A DNA stretch of 45,096 nucleotides from JAWCNN01 sp038848005 (GTDB taxonomy: Archaea; Thermoproteota; Bathyarchaeia; Bathyarchaeales; Bathycorpusculaceae), in assembly GCA_038848005.1 (NCBI GenBank), contig JAWCNZ010000012.1:1-45096 (forward strand), given 5' to 3'. The translations under genes were made by a program, and so were the position numbers. Positions 1 to 6,416 of this stretch are shown here, in pieces (the first letter of the stretch is position 1; each line of letters starts with the position of its first letter). Under the pieces are notes generated by a model. That model ran no database searches. It saw only the letters and a program-made list of their open reading frames with translations, and was not told the origin of the DNA.

Positions 1-231
1 CAGCTTGTTCAGGGTTCTCCTTTATGGAGTCGTATCTGCGAATTTGCATACAATAGGAAAGGAACTGTGAAGTTTGTTGATCCAAATTCTAAGGAGGATC
101 GCCGTTTACTTTTGACCGGTGGAATTGCCATCTGCATAGGAACAGAAGGTGTTAAAGCTGCAAAATATTTGCAGAATTTAGGCGTAGACATAGAAATCGT
201 TAAAACTTCAACATTAGTTTCCAAAAAATAA
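1..231 (+). CDS. C-terminal part of an unknown protein (5' end outside window)
   Basis: Reading frame 1 is open from the first base to a TAA at 229-231, giving 76 codons without a stop and no internal ATG start that would make it complete. The fragment has a mixed alpha/beta look, with a Gly-Gly-Ile-Ala-Ile-Cys-Ile-Gly stretch in the middle and a basic Lys-Lys C-terminus. I do not recognise the family, and nothing in the visible part gives a catalytic motif. It reads as the tail of a rightward gene that enters the window from the left. Opposite-strand reading frames here are shadows. Confidence 0.55.
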   Translation, partial: QLVQGSPLWSRICEFAYNRKGTVKFVDPNSKEDRRLLLTGGIAICIGTEGVKAAKYLQNLGVDIEIVKTSTLVSKK

Positions 232-255
232 TATGCTTTTAACTATTGCGCGAAT

Positions 256-285
256 GGATGTGCCCTCTGGTCTGAGAGCACATCC
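256..285 (+). terminator. Hairpin downstream of the first gene, possible terminator or RNA structure
   Basis: An 8-bp perfect inverted repeat (GGATGTGC at 256-263, GCACATCC at 278-285) encloses a 14-nt loop with a further TCT/AGA pairing. Flanking TGCG and CGCA could lengthen the stem. It starts 24 nt after the stop of the leftmost gene. No T-run follows, so a classical terminator is not shown; it may be an mRNA-end structure. Confidence 0.35.
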
Positions 286-414
286 GCAAGAATAAACAAG
301 TGAAAAACATTATTTAAGATTTATGGAAGATTATTCACTACTTATATGCCTAGCTAAGTGTAAATAAGTTTCTTTTAGTTGCAGTAAATAGAAGAATTTT
401 ATAGATGTGAATTT

Positions 415-618
415 ATGAAATGCGTTTGGAGCTGTGGTTGTGTGTCTGGGAGGAAATTGGTTTGTCGTATGTGTGGTAAGGAGCTTTCTGAGGGTGAGGC
501 TGTCCCTGTTTATAAGAGTGTTTTGGATCGTGAGACGGGTGAGTTGAAGCGTGTTTTAGATTATTATTTATGCAAATCTTGTGATGCTCTTATGAAGAAA
601 AGACTGAAAACCTCCTAA
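415..618 (+). CDS. Small zinc-ribbon protein, 67 aa
   Basis: This short protein has two CxxC knuckles (residues about 17-20 and 53-56) plus two extra N-terminal cysteines, a pattern expected for a treble-clef or LIM-like zinc-binding fold. The rest is a charged beta-hairpin linker and a basic Lys-rich tail, consistent with nucleic-acid or protein binding. It starts with ATG and ends 4 nt before the stop of the convergent recombinase gene. No specific family is recognised and function is unknown. The paired cysteines make it more believable than a chance reading frame. Confidence 0.6.
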   Translation: MKCVWSCGCVSGRKLVCRMCGKELSEGEAVPVYKSVLDRETGELKRVLDYYLCKSCDALMKKRLKTS

Positions 619-622
619 GCGA

Positions 623-1918
623 TTAGTATTTTTTGACTAGGATTTTTCGTGATGGTAGAACGCTTACGAATTGCCATCCTTGCGCCAAGTATTTTTCAAG
701 CTCTCTTTCATGTATTATCCTTTGGGGGTTATGTTTTCCCTCTCTTAGTTTTTTCAGCTCTTTCTCGTAAAGCTCGAGTTCTTCGTCCTTGCTTAACTCT
801 CTTCCAATCTGCCTTTCTTTTGCAACTTTAACATCGAGCAGGTCTATTCCTAGGAGGCTTTTTGCTATGCTTTTCAAGGCTTCTATTTTTGCTTCTGTAA
901 CCAAGGAATTTTGGTCTAGCGGTTGGGCTGTGGCTAAAAGGAAAGGTTCACATCTCTTGTAAACCTCACGCATCCTTTCAATTGTGGAAGGGTCCAGATC
1001 CCTTGTCCCGCTGTAAACGTGTTCGAGGCCCGAGGTGTGACCCATCCAGGCTTCAATGTACTCGTTCGGTGCATGCCCCGTCAGGTTGCTTCTGAAATAC
1101 TTCCTGAGGCTGTAAGGCCTTATCCTCTGAACCTTGTTCCCCAAAACAGCCTGCTGCTGGATCCCGCTTCTGGCAATTACATTCTCGATTTTGGCGGTTA
1201 GGGTCTTCCTCCTTATCCCCGAGCCCTTTTTCAGGGGATTGGCTATTATCGGACTCTGTTCGGTGATTCTTTCTCCCCTGCTTTCCCTCAGCCTGAAATA
1301 CTGGCGAATTAATTCAACGGTTGTGGATGGAATAAAGGTGACATATACGTTATCGCTCTTCCCCTGCGGAACATATACCGCGCAGGGCGTAATTCCCCTT
1401 TCGAAATCATTCTTTATGCTGGCATACCTCAAATCGCAGATATCCTCCGGCCTCAGTCCTCCATAGCACATGAGCTCTATGGCGATCCTCGTTGGAATGC
1501 TCGTGGCAGCATTCAGAATCTGCCTCAGCTCCTCCTTGGTCGGAATCTTATCAAGGTACCTAACGCCTCTCCTGAAGGGGGGTTTATTTTTAACCTCAAT
1601 CCCGTGGAATTTGAGAAAGCTCTTCACGGCATTCCAGATGGTATACAGCCTTCCGGTGCTCCTCCCGCCCCTGCGCATTTCCTCGAGGGCCCAGTTCTTC
1701 ATAACCTGAAACGCCTGCGCCGAATTCATTTCCACGAGTTCCCCCGGAGACATCCCGCAGCCCTCAAGGAAATCGGCCAGCATATCCACATAATCACACG
1801 CCGTCCTCGGACTCCTCACGGTCGAAAATTCATCAAACCAGGCTCTGACCTCTCCGTAATCCTCATATAACTTGAGGGCCCTCTTAGAAAGTGTGTACCT
1901 GTAGCTGAACCGCTCCAA
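623..1918 (-). CDS. Archaeal tyrosine recombinase/integrase (YxxR type), 431 aa
   Basis: This is a DNA strand-exchange enzyme of the tyrosine recombinase superfamily. Residues about 20-120 form the SAM-like core-binding domain and about 125-320 the catalytic domain. Visible active-site residues are Arg156 (Gly-Leu-Arg-Pro), Lys187, Tyr269-x-x-Arg272 in place of the bacterial HxxR, His294 (Met-Gly-His) and nucleophile Tyr302. The YxxR variant is typical of archaeal SSV-like integrases. About 100 charged residues follow the tyrosine. The start is a TTG at 1918, because a stop codon lies one codon further upstream. The gene looks more GC-rich than its surroundings (two sampled 60-base lines are 53% and 58% GC), suggesting transfer. 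It points away from the tRNA-Arg at 1978, and no duplicated tRNA end marking an integrated element was found. Confidence 0.9.
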   Translation of the reverse strand: MERFSYRYTLSKRALKLYEDYGEVRAWFDEFSTVRSPRTACDYVDMLADFLEGCGMSPGELVEMNSAQAFQVMKNWALEEMRRGGRSTGRLYTIWNAVKSFLKFHGIEVKNKPPFRRGVRYLDKIPTKEELRQILNAATSIPTRIAIELMCYGGLRPEDICDLRYASIKNDFERGITPCAVYVPQGKSDNVYVTFIPSTTVELIRQYFRLRESRGERITEQSPIIANPLKKGSGIRRKTLTAKIENVIARSGIQQQAVLGNKVQRIRPYSLRKYFRSNLTGHAPNEYIEAWMGHTSGLEHVYSGTRDLDPSTIERMREVYKRCEPFLLATAQPLDQNSLVTEAKIEALKSIAKSLLGIDLLDVKVAKERQIGRELSKDEELELYEKELKKLREGKHNPQRIIHERELEKYLAQGWQFVSVLPSRKILVKKY

Positions 1919-1948
1919 GGTTCATCGGGATGATGAAAGTGCAGAAGA

Positions 1949-1959
1949 GATATATAAAT
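1949..1959. promoter_or_regulatory. Near-palindromic TATA box shared by integrase and tRNA-Arg(GCG)
   Basis: The 11-bp sequence GATATATAAAT reads as a good TATA box on both strands. On the plus strand its centre is about 24-26 nt upstream of the tRNA 5' end. On the minus strand it would place transcription start near 1928, ten bases ahead of the TTG start of the recombinase. No other A/T-rich box is available in the 59-bp interval. Confidence 0.6.
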
Positions 1960-1977
1960 GTTCGGATAGGGAAAATT

Positions 1978-2056
1978 GGGCCCGTAGTCTAGTATGGATT
2001 AGGACGCTGGCCTGCGGAGCCGGAGATCCTGGGTTCAAATCCCAGCGGGCCCGCCA
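1978..2056 (+). tRNA. tRNA-Arg (anticodon GCG), CCA encoded
   Basis: The cloverleaf is complete. The acceptor stem GGGCCCG pairs with CGGGCCC at 2046-2052. The D arm uses GTCT/GGAC. The anticodon stem CTGGC/GCCGG carries loop CTGCGGA, giving anticodon GCG. The T arm is CTGGG-TTCAAAT-CCCAG, the discriminator is G, and CCA at 2054-2056 is genomically encoded. No intron is present. Body length without CCA is 76 nt. It shares the upstream TATA box with the divergent recombinase gene. Confidence 0.95.
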
Positions 2057-2070
2057 AAATATTTCCGCTT

Positions 2071-2607
2071 TCAGCAAAATAATTTGTTAAGAATTGTGTC
2101 TTCAATTGTGTCTTCGTCTATTTTGAAAGTTTCTGGTTCCTCTATTTTTAATATGGCTTTTAAAGCTTCTGGATTAAGTTCACGTACCAGCCTCGTTATT
2201 TCTTTTTTGGCTGATTCTAAATGTTTCTTGAGCATTTCTCCATTTTTGTGTAGGATTCCAGCTAAGGGGCATATTTTTTCCATTTTCAAATACCATTCAA
2301 TTTTTCTTGTTTGCATGTTTATGTCAAAGGTTATTGGTCCGGCTACGCAGGTTTCTGGCTTTACTATGTGGATTTGGCATTTCTTTGTTTTTTTGTCGTA
2401 GAATATGCAGTAGCCTTCAGCGTCCTCTCTTGGAAAGGTGTAGGCTGTTTTGGTGAATGGATTTTCAATGAAAATCTCATTATTTTTTAGGTGGTTTTCT
2501 ATAATTTTTTTGCGTTCGTCTGTTATTGGGGGTTTTGCGTTTTTGCAACAGTCTATTTTGCATTCGCCGCAAACGTTAAAAAAGTTGTTTTGTCTTTCTT
2601 TTGGCAT
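2071..2607 (-). CDS. YkgJ-family cysteine-cluster protein (putative Zn/Fe-binding), 178 aa
   Basis: The N-terminus has a C-x2-C-x3-CC cluster (residues about 13-21), followed by single cysteines in the Tyr-Cys-Ile-Phe, Cys-Gln-Ile-His, Glu-Thr-Cys and Ile-Cys-Pro-Leu contexts. This spacing is the hallmark of the YkgJ/UPF0153 zinc- or iron-chelating family. The C-terminal third is charged helices. The ATG at 2607 has a purine-rich GGGGAAG Shine-Dalgarno about 8 nt upstream. The gene begins 22 nt after the GCS2-like gene ends and is probably cotranscribed with it. Its biochemical role is unknown. In this context it could supply metal or be an oxygenase/demethylase-like accessory, but that is inference. 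Confidence 0.8.
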   Translation of the reverse strand: MPKERQNNFFNVCGECKIDCCKNAKPPITDERKKIIENHLKNNEIFIENPFTKTAYTFPREDAEGYCIFYDKKTKKCQIHIVKPETCVAGPITFDINMQTRKIEWYLKMEKICPLAGILHKNGEMLKKHLESAKKEITRLVRELNPEALKAILKIEEPETFKIDEDTIEDTILNKLFC

Positions 2608-2629
2608 ATATCTTCCCCTTTTCCGCCGT

Positions 2630-3840
2630 CTATTGGTAGGGTTGATTGTTGATAAGGCTTTTTGTAAGTTTTGAGTAGACGCTGATTACCGCTTCTGTAA
2701 AGTCTGTTTTTTGTGTTTTTCGTTGAACGTTTCTTTTTATAATTTCGGATAGGCTTCCATCTTCTATTCTTTTTTGTATTATCCAAAGGTATTTTTTCTC
2801 CTCTTTTGTGGCGTTTTCCCATGCAACTTTGAAAAAGTGTTCGCAGACTTGTTTGGCTGTTTTTCCTTTTGGATGCAAAACCTCAGCGTTTAATCCCATA
2901 GTTATAACGGCGTCAAAGTCTTTCACAAGAATTTCATGAGGCAAAAGCGCTGGTTTTTCCTTCATTAACCCTCTTAGGAGCGCTCTTAAGAAACAGCTTA
3001 ATGCCACATCGGATTTTATGCATTCCTGTTCGTCCATGACGCGTATTTCAATGGCTTTTCTGTCGAAACGGAAGATTGCACTGCGAGAATTAACCCAATC
3101 CTTGTAAAGTAGGCATTTGCCAACGCTTTTCTTAGCCAAATCTAAGGAGTATTTTTCTATGATTTCCTTTTTGTATTGGCAGAAGGAAACAGCGTACTCA
3201 GGAATCACGTCTCCAGTTACTGAACGCACGACTTCCTGGTTTATCCTATAAAAGTGCAGTCGATTATCAACGTAAAATCCAAACTTTCCTTCGTAAATGG
3301 GTGATGAAGCTGAAATTGCTGGTAGGTATGCGCAAACTTCCGCGAGGATGTTGTGCATCAAAATGGCGTTTTCCTCGTTAGAGTATGGAATGTTTAATTG
3401 GAAACTTTGAATGTTAAGCCATCCATGCTGGTTAAGGTTGAAGACTTTGCTGTAGTCTTCGTAAATTTGGCGGTGGCGGTGGGGCCAAACTTTTGTTTCT
3501 TCAAGTTTCATTAATGGGTGCATTCCAGTTCCGAGGAGATAAGCGTTGTATTTGCTTTCTAAAAAGTCTGCAAGTGTCAAAACCGCTTTCTGCATCGTTT
3601 CTTCGAAGGTTTCAGGCGATTTAAATGGTTTGTTTGGTTTAACTTCCATAACATGTAACTGGAGTTCTTTGCCGAAGGTGAAGTGTGGTTGTTCCACAAA
3701 GTTTACAATGCGACCGTAAAAGTCCTTTATTATTTTGTCTACGAGTGGTAAGGCTTTCAATTCTTCGTTGACAAGTGAAAACTCATGTTCTGGACCTAGG
3801 ACTTCTAGGGTTCTGTACGTACCAACTCCCCTTTTTCCAT
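2630..3840 (-). CDS. GCS2-family glutamate-cysteine-ligase-like carboxylate-amine ligase, with an apparent 1-nt frameshift at the N-terminus
   Basis: The protein belongs to the GCS2 (PF04107) ATP-dependent carboxylate-amine ligases, which join an amino acid carboxylate (classically gamma-glutamyl) to an amine. Seen motifs are Gly-Pro-Glu-His-Glu-Phe near the N-terminus, a Gly-Met-His-Pro segment and a C-terminal Glu-Ile-Arg-Val-Met-Asp. The canonical HVHVG is replaced by a divergent sequence. The unbroken reading frame has no ATG, GTG or TTG upstream of the TTG at 3760, yet clearly homologous sequence (including the conserved Glu-x-Glu) continues to about 3830. An ATG at 3838-3840, 26 nt below a TATA box, enters this frame if one base is added in the A5/G4 tract (3828-3836). 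The repaired protein would be 403 aa, normal for the family. It is divergent from the RLAN/ATP-grasp genes, suggesting one pathway. Confidence 0.75.
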
Positions 3841-3861
3841 TTATTTAACGCTTGAATTTAG

Positions 3862-3872
3862 ATATAAATGAT
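3862..3872 (-). promoter_or_regulatory. TATA box for the GCS2-like gene
   Basis: Read leftward this is ATTTATATCTA, centred about 26 nt upstream of the ATG at 3840. That spacing predicts a leaderless transcript and supports 3840 rather than 3760 as the true start. Confidence 0.5.
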
Positions 3873-3880
3873 ACAGTTAA

Positions 3881-3891
3881 TTTTAAATATG
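3881..3891 (+). promoter_or_regulatory. Candidate TATA box for the RLAN/ATP-grasp pair
   Basis: AATTTTAAATA, about 26 nt upstream of position 3912, would start a transcript about 20 nt before the GTG at 3935. It lies back to back with the leftward TATA box 10 nt away, so the two divergent units share a very compact control region. Confidence 0.4.
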
Positions 3892-3934
3892 ACTGAAGCG
3901 ATAACCGTGCATTCGATAGTCTGGTGTCACATGC

Positions 3935-4624
3935 GTGTTGGTCGTATCAAACATCGACCTAATGACAAACTTGCCCGTAATGAAACCGTCAACGTTTCTG
4001 GAATCGTCAATTAAAGATTTTACTCTCAACATAAACAACGATTATCGGTATCTCAAAACTGGATATTACGTGTCTTTACACGCTGAGGTTTTGGGCAATC
4101 CAGTTATCCCTTCAAGCGAAAACGCAATAGACGCCTACAGAACGCCTATTCTGCTACTCAAAGCTTCAAAAGCTGGAATTCCAACCGTTCCATACATTGT
4201 AACCGATTCAGTAAAACAGATAATGGCTCACTTCAGTTTCCCATTGGTTGTTTTTGCGGTTAATCCGTTCTCTTTTGATGGATACAAAATTGTTAAAAAT
4301 AGGAGTGCGCTTTATCGAGCCGTTAAAAGTTTGGGTATGAACTACAAATTTGATGTTTGCGCGCAACCGCTTATGGGGGAAATATTATCGTTCAAGTCTA
4401 TTTTCGGAAAATGCCCATTGGAAGAAGCGAGAGAAATTTCAGAGGAAGTTTACAAAACATTTAAAATACCAATATGCAAATTACATGTTCAACGCACGGG
4501 GAAAGGCATGTACCTATGCGGTCTTCAACCCTTGGAAAGGGAGGAAATCTCTGCACAAGACATGAAAATCATTTCCGAAGAAGTTTATCAACTTCTTAAG
4601 AACGGTGATTCCTTAATTGTCTAA
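3935..4624 (+). CDS. RLAN-domain protein (RimK-like ATP-grasp N-terminal domain) as a separate polypeptide, 229 aa
   Basis: Residues about 35-60 contain Asp-Tyr-Arg-Tyr-Leu-x-x-Gly-Tyr-Tyr-x-Ser-Leu-x-Ala-Glu followed by Val-Ile-Pro-Ser, the signature of the RLAN domain (PF14401). That domain is normally fused to the N-terminus of a RimK-type ATP-grasp ligase. The C-terminal part (Phe-Gly-Lys-Cys-Pro through Leu-Gln-Pro-Leu) matches the end of that domain. Between them, about 80 residues resemble the A-loop half of an ATP-grasp fold but lack the usual Lys-Pro, and look like an insertion. The start is GTG at 3935, with TTG at 3938 possible; an in-frame stop lies at 3917. Its stop overlaps the start of the ATP-grasp gene by 8 nt, so the two are translationally coupled halves of a normally single protein. 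Confidence 0.75.
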   Translation: MLVVSNIDLMTNLPVMKPSTFLESSIKDFTLNINNDYRYLKTGYYVSLHAEVLGNPVIPSSENAIDAYRTPILLLKASKAGIPTVPYIVTDSVKQIMAHFSFPLVVFAVNPFSFDGYKIVKNRSALYRAVKSLGMNYKFDVCAQPLMGEILSFKSIFGKCPLEEAREISEEVYKTFKIPICKLHVQRTGKGMYLCGLQPLEREEISAQDMKIISEEVYQLLKNGDSLIV

Positions 4625-5495
4625 AATAGCTTGTTTCGTTGAAAAATACAATTTTTCAGATTCGAGGGAAGCGTTGGCGTTGCAGAACTTTAAACGCTCA
4701 GCGGAAAAGCTGGGGCATGAATTTAACTTTTTGTTTAGGGAAAACCTTATGGAAATTCCTAAACACGATTCAGTTTTCATTAGGGCAACGACAGACCCGC
4801 TTTTCACCGCTTACATAGTTTCCAAAACGGCGTGGGAACTTGGCTTAAAAGTGGTTGACGACCCAAAATCCATACAAATCTGCGGAAACAAAATTCACTT
4901 GTATTCGCTCTTCAACAAATATGGCATTCCACAAATTCCAACAATTTTTCTAAAAAAGGATGAGTTGCACCACAAGCGCATAACCGAAATTTTCGAACTT
5001 TTCGGAAGACCAGTAGTGGTTAAGGCGCCCTACACAAGCTTTTCAAAATATGTGGAAAAGGTTGCTTGCGAAACAAGTTTTCGAGAAGTTGCCAAAAGAT
5101 TTTTCAGAAGAACAGACATTTTAGTGGTGCAAAAATTTATGCCAACGGCTTTCGATTGGAGAGTTGGCGTCCTAAACAACGAAGTCCTATACGTTTGCAA
5201 GTACATGGTGCCGAAGGGCAGATGGAAACACGGCGCAAAAAGAAAGGGAAAACCAAGCTTTGTATGGGGTAGAACCGTAACCCTCAAAAGAGAAAACGCA
5301 CCGCAAAAACTGAAAGAAACCGCGTTAAAAGCCTGCGCATTAGTTGGAAACGGACTTTACGGAGTGGACATCAAAGAGGTTAATGGCGGTTACGTCGTGG
5401 TTGAAGTTAACGAAAACCCAAGCATTTACGCGGGATACGAAGACCTAAGAGACAAAGACATATACACAAAAATCATAACATACCTAGTAAACTGA
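4617..5495 (+). CDS. RimK-type ATP-grasp ligase (RLAN-associated family), 292 aa
   Basis: This is an ATP-dependent carboxylate-amine/thiol ligase forming a peptide-like bond through an acyl phosphate. Seen in order: Phe-Ile-Arg-Ala-Thr-Thr near residue 53, Asp-Asp-Pro-x-Ser-Ile at about 80, Gly-Asn-Lys shortly after, an ATP-binding lid with Thr-Ser-Phe-Ser instead of the RimK glycine-rich loop, Phe-Asp-Trp-Arg-Val-Gly-Val at about 179, and a C-terminal Gly-Leu-Tyr-Gly-Val-Asp plus Glu-Val-Asn-Glu-Asn-Pro-Ser metal-binding block. These are the features of the ATP-grasp half of RLAN-RimK proteins. The start is TTG at 4617, overlapping the upstream gene. The substrate is not deducible. With the divergent GCS2-like gene it suggests stepwise synthesis of a small peptide or gamma-glutamyl compound. 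Confidence 0.85.
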   Translation: MSKIACFVEKYNFSDSREALALQNFKRSAEKLGHEFNFLFRENLMEIPKHDSVFIRATTDPLFTAYIVSKTAWELGLKVVDDPKSIQICGNKIHLYSLFNKYGIPQIPTIFLKKDELHHKRITEIFELFGRPVVVKAPYTSFSKYVEKVACETSFREVAKRFFRRTDILVVQKFMPTAFDWRVGVLNNEVLYVCKYMVPKGRWKHGAKRKGKPSFVWGRTVTLKRENAPQKLKETALKACALVGNGLYGVDIKEVNGGYVVVEVNENPSIYAGYEDLRDKDIYTKIITYLVN

Positions 5496-5508
5496 GATAA
5501 TCACAAAT

Positions 5509-5913
5509 TTAAGGTTTGATTTTGTTCAGCTCTTCCTTTAAAGCATGGTCTAAAAATTCAATGAGTTTTTGAATGTCGCCAACCATGTTTTCAAACTCCA
5601 CTTTGTCGAGAAAGGCATGGTAAAAGTTTGCATGAAACTTTTCAGCTGTTCTGTAGATTTTGGCTAGCTTCTCTCCCTCTTTAAATCTGCTTATGAGAAA
5701 CTGTTGGGCGAATACGCTTTGTTCCTTGTGGTCGGGCAAGGGTTTGCCTTTTTCAAGGATGGAAATAGCGTTCACAAGACATGAGACTACACCCCATAAT
5801 GCTTCTCCAGCTTTCTCCTTGTTTCCCTCCCTCATTTCCTTCTCAAAGTTTCTAAAGTAAAGCGACGCCCTTTTCCTGTAGTTTTCCACCTTGGTTAGCG
5901 TTTCCCTTATCAT
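5509..5913 (-). CDS. PaREP1/HEPN-like helical protein, 134 aa
   Basis: The protein is all-helical, with an Ala-Glu-Lys-Phe-His-x-Asn-Phe-Tyr motif near residue 90 that is characteristic of the archaeal PaREP1 family, related to HEPN domains. Arg88-x5-His94 matches the R-x(4-6)-H motif of HEPN ribonucleases, so nuclease activity is possible but unproven. The start ATG overlaps the stop of the upstream gene by 4 nt (ATGA), so they form a coupled pair. A toxin of a two-gene toxin-antitoxin system is one reading; a scaffold or nucleotide-binding role is another. Confidence 0.6.
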   Translation of the reverse strand: MIRETLTKVENYRKRASLYFRNFEKEMREGNKEKAGEALWGVVSCLVNAISILEKGKPLPDHKEQSVFAQQFLISRFKEGEKLAKIYRTAEKFHANFYHAFLDKVEFENMVGDIQKLIEFLDHALKEELNKIKP

Positions 5914-6302
5914 ACTGTAACGTCTCTTTTTGGATACAAGAGAATTTCACTTGAATCTTCCACTGCCTTCTCAATTCTTAATGACATAGAAAAGGATTCA
6001 ACGAAACCGTAATCTCTAAAATTTTCTTTCCAATCCTTTTTTGAGATGAAAAGGTAATCACCACCCATAAATGTATAAAGGACAAGTTCTATTTCCTTAT
6101 CCTTAAATTCTGGGAACTCCTTACCTTCAAATTCAAGTTTCAAAATTCGCCCTTTAAGTTTACAGCCTACATCAAGTTCATAATATTCAGAAAGATAATC
6201 TGGAGGAATCTCCGTACAAAAGCCACTCGCCTCGCCTTTTATAATAAAGGGAGCCCCGCCTGACCAACGGTAGAACAAACGTGAGGAAAGTATAAGAGCC
6301 AT
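5910..6302 (-). CDS. Unknown 130-aa protein coupled to the PaREP1/HEPN-like gene
   Basis: I do not recognise this protein. It looks beta-rich in the N-terminal two thirds (alternating hydrophobics, Gly-Cys-Lys-Leu-Lys-Gly, a Tyr-Thr-Phe-Met-Gly-Gly-Asp-Tyr turn), with a short helical tail. There is no signal peptide or membrane segment. It begins at ATG 6302, and its last 4 bases overlap the start of the next gene. The tight overlap suggests the two products act together. A role as antitoxin or substrate-recognition partner is only a guess. Confidence 0.55.
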   Translation of the reverse strand: MALILSSRLFYRWSGGAPFIIKGEASGFCTEIPPDYLSEYYELDVGCKLKGRILKLEFEGKEFPEFKDKEIELVLYTFMGGDYLFISKKDWKENFRDYGFVESFSMSLRIEKAVEDSSEILLYPKRDVTV

Positions 6303-6416
6303 GGTTTCTCGGTTAATTGCGTTCTCAATTTAGTATTTTAGCTTTGTCTTAACCTCTAATATTTTCGTTACATTTATTTGGTTTGGCATTCAGTTTTGAC
6401 TGGAGGTTAACCGCTG

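Noticed and set aside
1..2056. Integrated virus or plasmid at tRNA-Arg(GCG)
   Set aside because: No second copy of tRNA sequence and no viral or plasmid replication genes are seen; only a recombinase is present, so the element is not supported from this window.
3891..4016. ATG-initiated reading frame before the RLAN gene
   Set aside because: It gives only about 42 residues ending inside the RLAN gene in another frame, with no motif; the RLAN frame with GTG 3935 carries the conserved sequence.
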